A stretch of DNA of 64,000 nucleotides from NCBI RefSeq assembly GCF_002236115.1, contig NZ_NIWT01000002.1:806001-870000 (forward strand), given 5' to 3'. Within the stretch, counting starts at the first letter, position 1. Each line of letters begins with the position of its first letter. This stretch comes from Pseudomonas jessenii. GTDB taxonomy: Bacteria; Pseudomonadota; Gammaproteobacteria; Pseudomonadales; Pseudomonadaceae. The position numbers were made by a program, and so were the translations under genes. Positions 46,160 to 55,107 of the stretch are shown here, piece by piece. The notes under the pieces were generated by a model. The model ran no database searches and had not been told where the DNA came from. It worked only from the letters and a program-made list of their open reading frames with translations.

Positions 46160-47307
46160 TGCTCAGTCTCCGCCGCATCCACCGGGATCACCGCCACGGT
46201 GTCCTTGAGCCCTTCCTGCTCGAGGCTGGCGACTATACGCGCGTCCTCGTCCAGCCCTGCGAGCACCTCGGTCCAGCGCCAGTTGCTCAACCCGGTTTGC
46301 ACCTCCACCTCCCGCAACACCCGGGCGCTCGGGTCATATCGCAGCACGCGCTGCCCCTCCAGCAGGGTCTCGGTGGGGATGCGCAAAGCACGTGCGCGCT
46401 GCTCCAAGAGGATCTCGACATCGGCGCTATAGCCGGTGAGCAGGACCAGATCGGCCGGCGGCTGGTCGAAGCGCACCTCGACATCGACGGTGCGCGCCTG
46501 CTTCTCCAGTTCACGCACATAGGGCGCGATGCGGCTGACGCGGCCGGCGAAATGCTGACCACGGAAGGCATCCAGGCTGATCCGCACGGCGGTTCCGGGG
46601 CGAACCCGGGCAGCGTCCACCTCATCGATCGGCGCCTCGACATACAGGCAGCTGTCGTCGATCAGGTCGACCGCCGGCGGCGTGGGAATACCCGGCGGCG
46701 AAGGGGTGACGAACTCGCCGAGTTCGCCGTTGATTTCTGCGACTATGCCGGCGAATGGCGCACGCAGGGTCGTCTGCTCCAGCAGTGAACGCTGCAACTG
46801 CAGGCTGGCGTCGGCCTCGCGGATCAGCACGGCACTGGCACTGCACATCAGCTTCGCCAGGTGAGCCTTGGTCTCGGCCTGATCGAGGCGATCGGCGGCA
46901 ACCAACTTGCGGTCGGCCAGATGGCCCAGGCGATCGAGGTCGCGTCGGTCCAGATGGGCCTGCTGGCAGCGCTGTTCGCGGGCGTTGCGTTGGGCCTCCA
47001 GCCGCGCCTCGGCCTCCTGCAGCCGGGCCTGTTGCTCGTCCTGCCGCAGGCGCATGAGCACCTGACCCGGCTGGACCCGCTGGCCCTCGCCGATCAGCAA
47101 CTCGGCAACCTGGCCGCCGACATTGAAGGACAGATGCGAGCGTCGACAGGACTTCAGCGTACCCGCGCGAGTGTTGGCCACCAGCGTCTCCACCGGCCCC
47201 CGCTCAACCTCTAGCAGCCTGACCGGCAACGGCTGTGGTCGACTCAACCAGCCGCCCAGCACCACCAGACAGGCCAGCATCGACGAGCCAATCAATAATT
47301 TGCGCAT
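46156..47307 (-). CDS. HlyD/MacA-type periplasmic adaptor of the ABC exporter
   Basis: A 383-residue membrane fusion protein: an N-terminal TM anchor (MLACLVVLGGWLS), split lipoyl motifs (SFNVGGQVAELLIGEGQRVQ and TLRAPFAGIVAEINGELGEF) around a long alpha-hairpin, and a beta-barrel part. It would link the permeases to an outer-membrane channel, which is not encoded nearby. The start at 47307 has AGGAGG eight bases upstream; a GTG at 47316 overlaps that site. First gene of the exporter operon. Confidence 0.9.
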   Translation of the reverse strand: MRKLLIGSSMLACLVVLGGWLSRPQPLPVRLLEVERGPVETLVANTRAGTLKSCRRSHLSFNVGGQVAELLIGEGQRVQPGQVLMRLRQDEQQARLQEAEARLEAQRNAREQRCQQAHLDRRDLDRLGHLADRKLVAADRLDQAETKAHLAKLMCSASAVLIREADASLQLQRSLLEQTTLRAPFAGIVAEINGELGEFVTPSPPGIPTPPAVDLIDDSCLYVEAPIDEVDAARVRPGTAVRISLDAFRGQHFAGRVSRIAPYVRELEKQARTVDVEVRFDQPPADLVLLTGYSADVEILLEQRARALRIPTETLLEGQRVLRYDPSARVLREVEVQTGLSNWRWTEVLAGLDEDARIVASLEQEGLKDTVAVIPVDAAETEQ

Positions 47308-47370
47308 GGACTGCACCTCCTCCCCACATGGCTTGAGCCTAGGTCAGGAGGGTAAAAGCTCAACGCGAAA

Positions 47371-47415
47371 CGCCATTTATCCGACGTTTTTCAGACGAGC
47401 GTCAGATAAATGGCG
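47371..47415. promoter_or_regulatory. Long inverted repeat upstream of the ABC exporter operon
   Basis: Arms CGCCATTTATCCGACG (47371-47386) and CGTCAGATAAATGGCG (47400-47415) pair at 15 of 16 positions with a 13-bp spacer. The repeat starts 64 bp before the adaptor start codon, so it is a likely operator for the minus-strand operon. No candidate regulator lies next to it. The remaining sequence to 47762 shows no gene. Confidence 0.55.
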
Positions 47416-47741
47416 AATGAGATTTATTTCTCTCGCAACTGCTATTCCCCAGCCATGCCAACTCAATAAAATTCCTTGCCGCGGCGACGCTACGACGTCG
47501 AAATATCCCCGGAAACTGTGCCACGCTTTGCCCATACCCGAATGTCTTCAAGCGACCCTAGGCTGTCGTCAGCAGAGGACGCAGGGTGTGTGATCCGTTG
47601 TGCATCTAATGGTCGTGGAATCACAAGACTCCAGCACTCACCGAATTATTGTAATTGGCCGTAGGCGATTGCCAATCTGTTGTGGACGCTGGATTACGCT
47701 ATAAAGGCATCTAAGCGGTTGGAACTGAACAACCATTCGAT

Positions 47742-48140
47742 TCAGTAAAGAGGAAGGAACCTATGTCTTTTAGTGACTATTGGAAAGGCCCAGCGCATCG
47801 GCAACGTGCGGATGAACTGGACGCCCAGCTTACGGACCTTCAGGCGCGCCATGCGGAGCTGCAATTGCTCACTAAGAAGATCGGCGCCATGGAGGTTTTG
47901 GAAGTCCAGAGCCTGATCGAGGAAGAAAAAGGGAAGCTTGCTGCTGTCCGCCAGGAAACGCAATTCGCTCATCAGGAGCTGGCAGCGCTCGCTCAACCGA
48001 TCGACCTTGGCATAGGCCGCAGTGACGCTTGAAGGCACCAGCGGATCGAATTCGATCCCTTCCATCTCAATATCCAGTCGTTTCAACACAGATTCGGCGT
48101 CCAGGATCTGGTGGCGTATTTCATCCGGCGAGCATTGCAT
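47742..48140 (-). CDS. Hypothetical protein, head genuine, tail antisense to a coiled-coil gene
   Basis: A 132-residue frame starting MQCSPDEIRHQILDAESVLK with a perfect AAGGAGG six bases upstream. The first 45 residues or so look like a genuine protein (helical, acidic). From about 48010 leftward the sequence is the antisense of the coiled-coil frame at 47763 and is probably read-through. The two heads meet at a joint near 48005-48020. It is divergent from parA at 48319; function unknown. Confidence 0.4.
   Translation of the reverse strand: MQCSPDEIRHQILDAESVLKRLDIEMEGIEFDPLVPSSVTAAYAKVDRLSERCQLLMSELRFLADSSKLPFFFLDQALDFQNLHGADLLSEQLQLRMARLKVRKLGVQFIRTLPMRWAFPIVTKRHRFLPLY
47763..48032 (+). 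pseudogene. Head of a DUF4041/T5orf172-like protein, probably truncated
   Basis: An 89-residue frame starting MSFSDYWKGPAHRQRADELD, with GAGGAAGG upstream and a coiled-coil body (ELQLLTKKIGAMEVLEVQSL, then IEEEKGKLAAVRQETQ). This is how DUF4041-type proteins begin (from memory), but those run to several hundred residues. Here the frame ends shortly after AALAQPID, where it meets the head of an oppositely oriented frame. It is probably a gene fragment fused at a rearrangement joint. Confidence 0.5.
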
Positions 48141-48318
48141 TGTCGACCTCCTTGTAATGCCATAAGTACAGACACATTTCTCATTAACTGCAGTCGGGTG
48201 ACGCAGTCAGGGCATGGCAGCCGCTGTCTTAAAACTGAAATAAAATTGTCGCGTAGAAATATTACTGAAATGTTTCAGTCCTATGATCAAGGGAGATCTT
48301 TTTCAGGTTACCTCCCTC

Positions 48319-49092
48319 ATGCGTCGAGCTGTGTTCAATCAAAAAGGGGGCGTTGGCAAATCCAGCATCGCCTGCAATCTCGCGGCTGTCAGTGCTGCCG
48401 AAGGCTGCAGGACGTTGCTGGTAGATCTCGATCCTCAGGCTAACTCGACCCACTACCTGACAGGGCTGACCGGCGATGATATCCCCATGGGGATTGCCGA
48501 TTTTTTCAAGCAAACCTTATCTAGCGGCCCGGCCAGCAAAAAGAATCGGGTGGCCATCACTGCTACTCGCTACGACAATCTGCACCTGGTCACGGCCAGC
48601 CACGAGCTTGCCGACCTGCAGTCAAAGCTTGAGTCAAAATTCAAGATCAACAAGCTGCGTCGCTTGTTGGTGGAGCTTTCTGAAGATTACGAACGCATTT
48701 ATATCGATACGCCGCCGTCCCTGAGTTTCTATACGTTCAGCGCACTGATCGCCGCCGACCGCGTGTTGATTCCATTCGATTGCGACAGCTTTTCTCGTCA
48801 GGCGCTCTACAACGTCATCGCCCAAGTGGCCGAGTTGCAAGCAGGCCATAATGAGTCGTTGATCGTGGAAGGTGTGGTGGTCAACCAATTTGTGGCGCGT
48901 GCCAGCGTGCACCAACTGCTGATCGACGAGTTGGTGGCCGAAGGCTTGCCCGTGTTGCCGGTTTATTTGAGCAGCACGGTCAAAATGCGGGAGTCCCATG
49001 AAGCGTCGGTGCCCATGATCCACCTGGCGCCACGCCATAAGCTTTCATTGGAATTCGTCAGCCTGTTTTCCGCTTTGGAAAGAGCCGGTTGA
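48319..49092 (+). CDS. Orphan ParA family ATPase
   Basis: A 257-residue deviant Walker-A ATPase: [10 protein letters not shown] at residues 7-16, [20 protein letters not shown] (Walker A' and the ParA DxDxQ pattern) and [20 protein letters not shown]. No parB-like gene or centromere-like repeats are visible, so it is not an ordinary partition locus. ParA orphans can position islands, chemosensory arrays or other cargo, or modulate excision. The ATG at 48319 fits the family N-terminus; the frame begins at 48283. A decayed second copy lies at 58250. Confidence 0.88.
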   Translation: MRRAVFNQKGGVGKSSIACNLAAVSAAEGCRTLLVDLDPQANSTHYLTGLTGDDIPMGIADFFKQTLSSGPASKKNRVAITATRYDNLHLVTASHELADLQSKLESKFKINKLRRLLVELSEDYERIYIDTPPSLSFYTFSALIAADRVLIPFDCDSFSRQALYNVIAQVAELQAGHNESLIVEGVVVNQFVARASVHQLLIDELVAEGLPVLPVYLSSTVKMRESHEASVPMIHLAPRHKLSLEFVSLFSALERAG

Positions 49093-49226
49093 TCGTAAGA
49101 GCAAGGTTGAAATTTCAGCGTTTGACGATGGGATAGCATGCCTTGGCTCCCCATCTGATTTCGTGCGCTGAACATAAAATTGAAATCGAAATGCCAGTAC
49201 GATAACTCGCGCGCAATCGATAGCTC

Positions 49227-50048
49227 TTACTTCGAATCAGCTCCTGTTTTCCTGGCCACCTTTGGGACGGCCATTTTTTTGCCAGAGATTTTTGGAAGCA
49301 GCATTTTCAGTTTTTGCATTTCGTCCTCGGCTTGTCGAAGTTCACCGGTGGAAGCCTCCGCCCACAGGTGCTCCAGCGACTTGAGATCAGGCTCAAGTTT
49401 TACCTTGAGACACCACTGGAAATGGTCATGCCAGGATCCCAGTGCCGATTGCACCGCCTTCAAGGATTTCGCCGCCTTCGTCGACAGCGGGGACAATTGC
49501 GGGAATGCTTCGGTAAGGTAGCGAGTGCGCTTTACCAAAATTCTCAATTCGTGCCGGTCATACTGCTCATCGTCCAAAGCGCAATGGAGCTTGTCGATTT
49601 GCTTGGTCAGCGCCTTGACGATGACCTGTTTCATTACCCTTGAATCATTACTTGGTTCTGATGCCCTGAATGCAGAAGGCCATTGATCCAAGGCTGCGAA
49701 CAATCCATCCAGCGCGGGATCATTGAGTATTTTTCGATAATCTGTTTTTAAGCGAGAAAGCCTGGTGGCCGCCGCTTCAGGCATGCCCCGAAGCTCAAGT
49801 TCGCTGGCCATTACTTCCAGATCCCGCGCCGGTGTCGTCAGCCGACCCACCTCGGCGGCAGCCTCGCGAAGTGCGGTCATTTCCTTCAATGAGCGCCATG
49901 GCGTTAGCAGGCTTCGGATTCGTCTAACGGCGATCCTTAAATCGTGCAAGGCCTCGCTGTCTGTCTCTGCTTCCAGACGACTACGTGCATGGAACAGAGC
50001 GACCTCAAGGCCGAGAATTTCTTTTACGTATGTGTCGATGAATGCCAT
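49227..50048 (-). CDS. CHAD domain protein
   Basis: A 273-residue helical protein with the CHAD signatures: EALHDLRIAVRRIRSLLTPW near residue 32, the second repeat RHELRILVKRTRYLTEAFPQ, and LGSWHDHFQW with conserved His. CHAD domains bind polyphosphate through basic patches and can locate to polyphosphate granules. No fused CYTH domain and no ppk/ppx genes are nearby. Confidence 0.88.
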   Translation of the reverse strand: MAFIDTYVKEILGLEVALFHARSRLEAETDSEALHDLRIAVRRIRSLLTPWRSLKEMTALREAAAEVGRLTTPARDLEVMASELELRGMPEAAATRLSRLKTDYRKILNDPALDGLFAALDQWPSAFRASEPSNDSRVMKQVIVKALTKQIDKLHCALDDEQYDRHELRILVKRTRYLTEAFPQLSPLSTKAAKSLKAVQSALGSWHDHFQWCLKVKLEPDLKSLEHLWAEASTGELRQAEDEMQKLKMLLPKISGKKMAVPKVARKTGADSK

Positions 50049-50232
50049 CAGATTCGCCTGTGCCCACGTCCGTAATTAGTACAAAGCCTAGATCTTTATC
50101 GGGAGTCGGTGATGCAGATTGTTACTGCCATATTGCGGTAGTGGGTCAGAGTGTATCCATGACAATTTTTTGAATATATTGGTTGTTAGATCCTACGATG
50201 GGCCACAAGATTTCTCTGGTATGAGGCTCACA

Positions 50233-50829
50233 ATGCACATCGCCATCCTTACTTTCGAAGGTTTCAACGAACTTGATTCGCTCATCGCGTTCGGCATCCT
50301 CAACCGGGTTCAACAGCCTGGTTGGCGAGTGTCTATCGCCAGCCCCACGGACAAGGTGCTGTCGATGAACGGCCTGACGATCGAGGCGCAGATGTCGTTG
50401 GAGGACGCATGCGGCGCGGACGCTGTGCTGGTGGGTAGTGGGAGAATGACCCGGGATGTCGTCGCGAATGCCGCGCTGATGTCTCGCCTGAAGCTTGATC
50501 CTGCGCGCCAACTCCTGGGCGCCCAGTGCTCGGGCGCACTCATACTTGCAAAGCTGGGCCTGCTGGACGACGTTCCGGCCTGCACGGATCTAATCACCAA
50601 ACCATGGGTTGAGGAGGCTGGCGTGGCGGTGCTCAATCAACCGTTCGTGGCCAAGGGCAATGTCGCAACCGCTGGTGGGTGCTTGTCGTCGCCGTATCTG
50701 GCCGCCTGGTTCATCTCGCGTCTTGCAGGTGAGGAGGCCGCACGCAGTGCGCTTCATTACGTTGCCCCAGTGGGGGAGAAGGACATTTACATAACGCGTG
50801 CGATGGCGAATATTTCGCAGTTTCTTTAA
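50233..50829 (+). CDS. DJ-1/PfpI family protein
   Basis: A 198-residue class I amidotransferase-like protein with the nucleophile Cys 99 in the elbow GAQCSGALILAKLG and the conserved LTFEGFNELDSLIAFGILN start of the ThiJ/PfpI transcription-like group. Such proteins act as chaperone/deglycase-like or isonitrile hydratase-like enzymes; the role here is unknown. The ATG at 50233 has GAGG seven bases upstream, preferred to longer forms from 50119 or 50221. Confidence 0.85.
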   Translation: MHIAILTFEGFNELDSLIAFGILNRVQQPGWRVSIASPTDKVLSMNGLTIEAQMSLEDACGADAVLVGSGRMTRDVVANAALMSRLKLDPARQLLGAQCSGALILAKLGLLDDVPACTDLITKPWVEEAGVAVLNQPFVAKGNVATAGGCLSSPYLAAWFISRLAGEEAARSALHYVAPVGEKDIYITRAMANISQFL

Positions 50830-50883
50830 GGTGAGCAATGACCGCTAATGGCAGGTTTCTGCCTCTGCTGATCGGCAGCTATT

Positions 50884-50921
50884 GGCCGACTTCTGCCCAT
50901 CGCGAGAGGCAGAAAGCGACC
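50884..50921. repeat. Pseudomonas-type intergenic palindromic repeat
   Basis: GGCCGACTTCTGCC (50884-50897) and GGCAGAAAGCGACC (50908-50921) form an imperfect stem around CATCGCGAGA. Related TTTCTGCC motifs recur near 9120, 50862 and 56082. This sequence type is common between Pseudomonas genes (from memory). Confidence 0.5.
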
Positions 50922-50999
50922 CGCAGCGGACGGTCAAGGCCTCTGCGAAACCCTAACGCCCCCGGTAGAGCGCCGTCCGCTGCACTGGTCGTCAGGTGT

Positions 51000-52424
51000 T
51001 CAATTGATTTTAAGGATCGCGGGCGGACTCCACGTTCCTTTGCCAGGAGGCAGGACGGAAGGGTTTTCCGTCTTCGGCCAATACAGACGCATCACCATGT
51101 AGATCAGATCATTCGGTGCGGGCAGCCAGTTGCTTTCCTTGTCCGTGCCGGGTGAATCCTTCTGGACGTAGAGCGTCAACGAGCCGTCTGCATTCTTCTT
51201 CATGTCGGGTAGCATCGGCGAGTTGATGAGGTAGCGATTGACCGGATTCTTGATGAGCAGTTGCGACTTGCCGTCGTACATCGTCACCGACCAGAAGGCG
51301 TTGACCGGCGGGAGCTGTCCAGCGGGAAAGGTGATGGTGTAATTGTGCTTGCTGCCGTCAAGCGGCGTCCCATCGGACAGGATCTTGGCCATCGGATACG
51401 TAGCCTCTTCGGCGTCGTTGGCATAGATGCCCGCTTGTGCGATGGCGGCACGTTTTAGCCAATCACCATCGTAGAACGCTGCATCACCGCCGGAACTCAC
51501 GATGTTCCAGCCATTGATCTGCGTGCCGAGATGATTGACCGCATCCAGGACCTTCGTATGTCCAGCCTGCATGCCCTCAACCACGGCGGTCTTTTGCTCG
51601 GCGGAGAGATCCTGGAAGTTGAAGTCCTTGTCGGCGCCAATGCCCATACGGGCCAGCTTCGCGCGGATCGCCACTTCTTCCGGTGTGGCCGGGGCAAACT
51701 GCAATGCAAAGCCCAGATACTTGAAGAAGTCGGTCTTTACGAGGTCCTTGTCGAACTTCGGAAAGTCGATCGCCGGCGCGGCAGGCGGCGCAGGTTGCTT
51801 GAGAAAAGCCGATAGCGGCTGGGTCGCATAACCGGACTGGATCTTTTCGACGTTTGGCATGTCCGCCGGATTGTAGAGCTGGGTGCGAAAGATCACGAAG
51901 AGGAGTTGTGTTTGGGAACGAAACACCTTCTTGATGCCCGGCGGGGTCATACCCTTCCAATCGGGGCCGACCAGCAGGTAATTGCCGGCTTCACTGCCGG
52001 TGGTGCGACTGCCGATGTAACCGAAGTTGTTGGTGTTGTTATCGATGAGCTGCACCGAGTAGTACCGCGGTTTCTCCACCGTCGGCACTGATAGCACGAT
52101 CGGCTCGCTACGCAGGTCCATAAACATCAAGGAATACGGCGTGTCGCTGTTCGGCGAGACGATGGCCGTGTCCTTGTAGCTAAAGACATTGTGCATGTTG
52201 TGAATGTGGTTGAACGGCGCCTTGTACTGGCCGGAGTTCTTGTCCACGGCATAGTCGTACATGGTCGCATAGTTCATCACGATGGGCAGACCGTAGATGT
52301 AGCCTTCCTCGGCGATGGCTTTCGTTTCGGCGGGTGTGATGTCCGTTGCGTGGGTGAAGGTGGATGTAAATGAGGCGAGCAACAACATCGCACAGCCAAC
52401 GGCTCTCGGTAGTGGGTTTTTCAT
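51000..52424 (-). CDS. Exported DUF1254/DUF1214 protein
   Basis: A 474-residue protein with a signal peptide (CAMLLLASFTSTFTHA, cleavage near residue 26). The N-terminal DUF1254 part contains EEGYIYGLPIVMNYATMYDY and AIVSPNSDTPYSLMFMDLRS; the C-terminal DUF1214 part contains FWSVTMYDGKSQLLIKNPVN and a final LYWPK. The biochemical role of this family is not established. It stands alone. Confidence 0.85.
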   Translation of the reverse strand: MKNPLPRAVGCAMLLLASFTSTFTHATDITPAETKAIAEEGYIYGLPIVMNYATMYDYAVDKNSGQYKAPFNHIHNMHNVFSYKDTAIVSPNSDTPYSLMFMDLRSEPIVLSVPTVEKPRYYSVQLIDNNTNNFGYIGSRTTGSEAGNYLLVGPDWKGMTPPGIKKVFRSQTQLLFVIFRTQLYNPADMPNVEKIQSGYATQPLSAFLKQPAPPAAPAIDFPKFDKDLVKTDFFKYLGFALQFAPATPEEVAIRAKLARMGIGADKDFNFQDLSAEQKTAVVEGMQAGHTKVLDAVNHLGTQINGWNIVSSGGDAAFYDGDWLKRAAIAQAGIYANDAEEATYPMAKILSDGTPLDGSKHNYTITFPAGQLPPVNAFWSVTMYDGKSQLLIKNPVNRYLINSPMLPDMKKNADGSLTLYVQKDSPGTDKESNWLPAPNDLIYMVMRLYWPKTENPSVLPPGKGTWSPPAILKIN

Positions 52425-52479
52425 GAACCTGCTTCTCCATTCCTTGAATCGGATAGTGAGTCGATCAACTAACCATTAA

Positions 52480-52716
52480 TCAGGCGATATGAAGGGGTGC
52501 GCTGTTAACGACCTGATGACACATCGCGCTTCTTGTCTTCCTGTAAGTCTTTGTCTTGCCCGAAGATGTCACTCCGAACGCGACACTGTTCGAGGAGAAT
52601 TCGACATGGATGGGGATGGCAAACCCAGGCTGCTCGGTCAGTATAAGCGGCAATTCAAATAACGCTGCTGAGTTGCCGGCAGCTATTCCAGACACTGCCA
52701 GGCACCAACGCTTCAT
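52480..52716 (-). CDS. Possible small exported protein (78 aa)
   Basis: A short frame with AAGGA upstream and an N-terminus that could be a weak signal sequence (MKRWCLAVSGIAAGNSAALF). The body (ELPLILTEQPGFAIPIHVEF) is not recognised. It may be a genuine small protein or the head of a decayed gene. It is upstream of the DUF1254 gene on the same strand. Confidence 0.35.
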   Translation of the reverse strand: MKRWCLAVSGIAAGNSAALFELPLILTEQPGFAIPIHVEFSSNSVAFGVTSSGKTKTYRKTRSAMCHQVVNSAPLHIA

Positions 52717-53118
52717 CGCCGTCCTTTCTGACGCTTGAGGCTCCCCATCGAAACTTTTCCAGGCTCCCTATCAGTGGAAGAGTATGACGGTACAGTTCAT
52801 ATGGGGGGCATAGCTAAAGCGATACCCAGGCACTTTCGACTATCTGCATTTGGCCGATTGCTACCTGTTGTGAAGGGCCGATTTCGACCCATAGTAGACA
52901 TCATGTGTCTAGCAAATCCGGAGCAATTCATGCCGATGCAGCAGCCGAGCGAGATTATCGAGTTGCTGCCGCATAGATGGGCGCCCGTTTAACCACGCAA
53001 GGTCTTTTGGGCGGACGCTTACTGTCCAGGGCCTGGCCACAAGGTTTTAGAAAATGCGTAAGCGATGGGCTTGAAACTGGAAGCAAGCAGCAGCTTCCGT
53101 TTCCCAGATGCTGACAGT
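52717..53118. other. Stretch without recognisable genes
   Basis: Between the small frame at 52716 and the MerR gene I see only short open frames with no family resemblance and no strong ribosome site. No IS fragment was identified. Confidence 0.4.
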
Positions 53119-53508
53119 TCAGTTGGAAGAGTTGTTCAGCTGCTGAAGCTCAAGTTGCTTGGCAGCACTGGCTTCGAGGTTTGCACGCTCTTCATCCAGA
53201 TACCGATAAATGCTTTGGAAGTTGGCGATTTTCTGTTTGATTTCTGCCATCTTCTTTTCAATTAGCTTAGCGCCGTCAGCACAATCGATCAGCTTGTTCC
53301 GCTGCGCATCCAGAATCTCGCCTATTTCCCCCAGGGAAAACCCCATGCTTTGCGCGCGCTGGATAAAGTCCAGATCCTGCAGAGTTTGCGCTGTGTAAAC
53401 GCGATATTTGTTAGTTTGCCGCAGCGGTGAGATCAGGCCGATTTGCTCGTAGTAACGCAGCGTATGGCGGCTGGCGCCGCTGCGGGCCTCGAGTTCGCCG
53501 ATTTTCAT
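53119..53508 (-). CDS. MerR family transcriptional regulator
   Basis: A 129-residue MerR-type regulator. The N-terminal HTH and wing read MKIGELEARSGASRHTLRYY and EQIGLISPLRQTNKYRVYTA. A dimerising coiled coil (KLIEKKMAEIKQKIANFQSI) and a short tail follow. A single Cys (DCADG) lies at the coil start; no metal-binding Cys set is present, so an organic or stress signal is likely. It is divergent from the SDR gene at 53583, the expected target. Confidence 0.9.
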   Translation of the reverse strand: MKIGELEARSGASRHTLRYYEQIGLISPLRQTNKYRVYTAQTLQDLDFIQRAQSMGFSLGEIGEILDAQRNKLIDCADGAKLIEKKMAEIKQKIANFQSIYRYLDEERANLEASAAKQLELQQLNNSSN

Positions 53509-53519
53509 GAAAGCACCGC

Positions 53520-53552
53520 TTGACTATAGAGTTGGGTCGATAGTTTACGCTT
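53520..53552 (+). promoter_or_regulatory. Candidate MerR-type promoter/operator
   Basis: TTGACT (53520-53525) is a good -35 for the SDR gene. ACTAT (53523-53527) and ATAGT (53540-53544) form an inverted repeat in the over-long spacer, and TACGCT near 53547 can serve as -10. A long spacer carrying a dyad is how MerR promoters are built. Confidence 0.45.
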
Positions 53553-53582
53553 GATTTCTCACCTTAAACAAGGAGCAGGGAA

Positions 53583-54662
53583 ATGAGCGTGGAGTGCTTT
53601 GTCACGGGGGGTACCGGCTTCATCGGTCAACATTTGGTGGCGTACCTGAGTGCAAAAGGTCACACCATTCGGGTGTTGATGCGTCGCCCAGAGCGACTAG
53701 CTGCACTGCGGGAGCAAGTCGACAATTTGGGAGGGTGCGCAACCCGGGTATTTGCCGTAGCTGGCGATCTGGAACGGGACAACCTCGGGCTGAGTCTTGC
53801 TGACCGAGAAGTGCTAAGGCACGCAAGAATCATATTCCACCTAGGCGCCCACTTCGCATGGGGGCTTTCAGTGGAGCATTCTCGTGCGGTGAATGTGGAA
53901 GGGGCAAAGCGCGTGGCGCTGTTGGCGGCTGAGCAAAAAAGCCGGTTAGTGATGATCGGCGGCTACATGCTGAAAAATCATGAACATCTGCAACGTATCG
54001 GAATTGATCCTCGTTATCCGGAGCTGACGAATTGGCCTGCCGTCTACCGACATGTCGGTGGTTACGAGGGGAGCAAGCTGGAGGCGCATTTTGCGACCCT
54101 GGAGGTCATGTCCGCCAAGGGCGGGGAGATTACCGTTGTCCACCCCGCGACGGTTTGTGGCCACAGCCGCACTGGGCATATCCTTGACGGTCAGCCGCTG
54201 GTGGAGCTGATACGAAACCTTGTGCAGAGAAAGCTGACTGCAGTGCCCGGTACCGCCGAGCACTGGCTGCCACTGGTCACCGTGGATTACCTGGTTGAGC
54301 TGGTGGCGGTTTGTGCTTTTGATCCTGCCATGGTGGGCCAGGAACTGCTGGCGCTTGATGACCAAACACCGAACTTGCGAGAACTCCTGGTACAGGTGGC
54401 ACAACCTTTGGGCTTAAAGTCTCCCAAGCATTACATTTCACTCCGATTGTTGAAGTTGCTACTGAGTATTCCTCCCGTCGCGCGGTTTTTGAATACAAAA
54501 CCCGAAGCCTTGGACTTTATCCAGACCACTCGTTTTGATACAGCGGCGGTCGAGCAATTTGCCAATATGCATGGAATATCCAAACCGGATATACGTCAGT
54601 CTTTGCAGCACACTGCAATGTTCGTCAACTCAAATTGCATAGCCAAGGGCCAGGCCCTCTGA
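53583..54662 (+). CDS. NAD(P)-dependent epimerase/reductase-like SDR
   Basis: A 359-residue extended SDR with the TGGTGFIGQHLVAYLSAKGH nucleotide motif, IIFHLGAHFAWG after beta-4, and a mid-region with YEGSKLEAHF, probably the catalytic Tyr-x-x-x-Lys motif (Y-E-G-S-K). It differs from the SDR at 38229 in sequence but not in fold. GGAGCAGGG lies upstream. The substrate is unknown; divergent MerR control suggests stress or toxicant response. Confidence 0.82.
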   Translation: MSVECFVTGGTGFIGQHLVAYLSAKGHTIRVLMRRPERLAALREQVDNLGGCATRVFAVAGDLERDNLGLSLADREVLRHARIIFHLGAHFAWGLSVEHSRAVNVEGAKRVALLAAEQKSRLVMIGGYMLKNHEHLQRIGIDPRYPELTNWPAVYRHVGGYEGSKLEAHFATLEVMSAKGGEITVVHPATVCGHSRTGHILDGQPLVELIRNLVQRKLTAVPGTAEHWLPLVTVDYLVELVAVCAFDPAMVGQELLALDDQTPNLRELLVQVAQPLGLKSPKHYISLRLLKLLLSIPPVARFLNTKPEALDFIQTTRFDTAAVEQFANMHGISKPDIRQSLQHTAMFVNSNCIAKGQAL

Positions 54663-55107
54663 CTTCTCCCTTGGGGGCGACAAAGTCGTTAGCCCCGATT
54701 AAATGGACTTTCCTAAGGTAAGTAATGCGGATTCATCAACTTAGAAGTGCAACCATCGTGCTTGAAATCGGCCCTTGTCGAGTCATGTTGATCCTATGCT
54801 GGGAGAACAGGGTGCATAATCGCCTCTAGCTTGGGGGGTATGTTTAACTAACACTCAATCGCCTCAGCCATCCGCTTGAGCACTACTTCACAGCGATGCT
54901 TGGGAGTGAACGTCCACCTGATCCACCAACTTTTTTCCGCCATTTCGTACGGGAACTTCAAGAAGGCCGACAGCATCCTACTGGGCGATCCAGCTTATGC
55001 CCCAATAAATACTGGGGTTGGTGGGATCTTCGTATCCTCAAACTTTGCGCCGTCGATGTAGGGCGGCATTCTATCGAACGACAATACAGCGACAGGGATC
55101 GTCATCA
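54663..55107. other. Gene-poor stretch with decayed sequence
   Basis: A hairpin (GGGGC and GCCCC arms near 54673-54697) may end the SDR transcript. Further right the minus strand shows protein-like stretches (KFEDTKIPPTPVFIG, then FLKFPYEMAEKSWWIRW) broken by a stop codon. I cannot name a family; they may be remnants of a dead gene. Confidence 0.35.

Noticed and set aside
47371..47415. Rho-independent terminator
   Set aside because: The arms are AT/GC mixed with a 13-base spacer and no T-tract after either arm; the position upstream of an operon fits an operator better.
48319..49092. Plasmid partition locus
   Set aside because: No ParB-like gene, replication gene or centromere-like iterons accompany the ParA gene.
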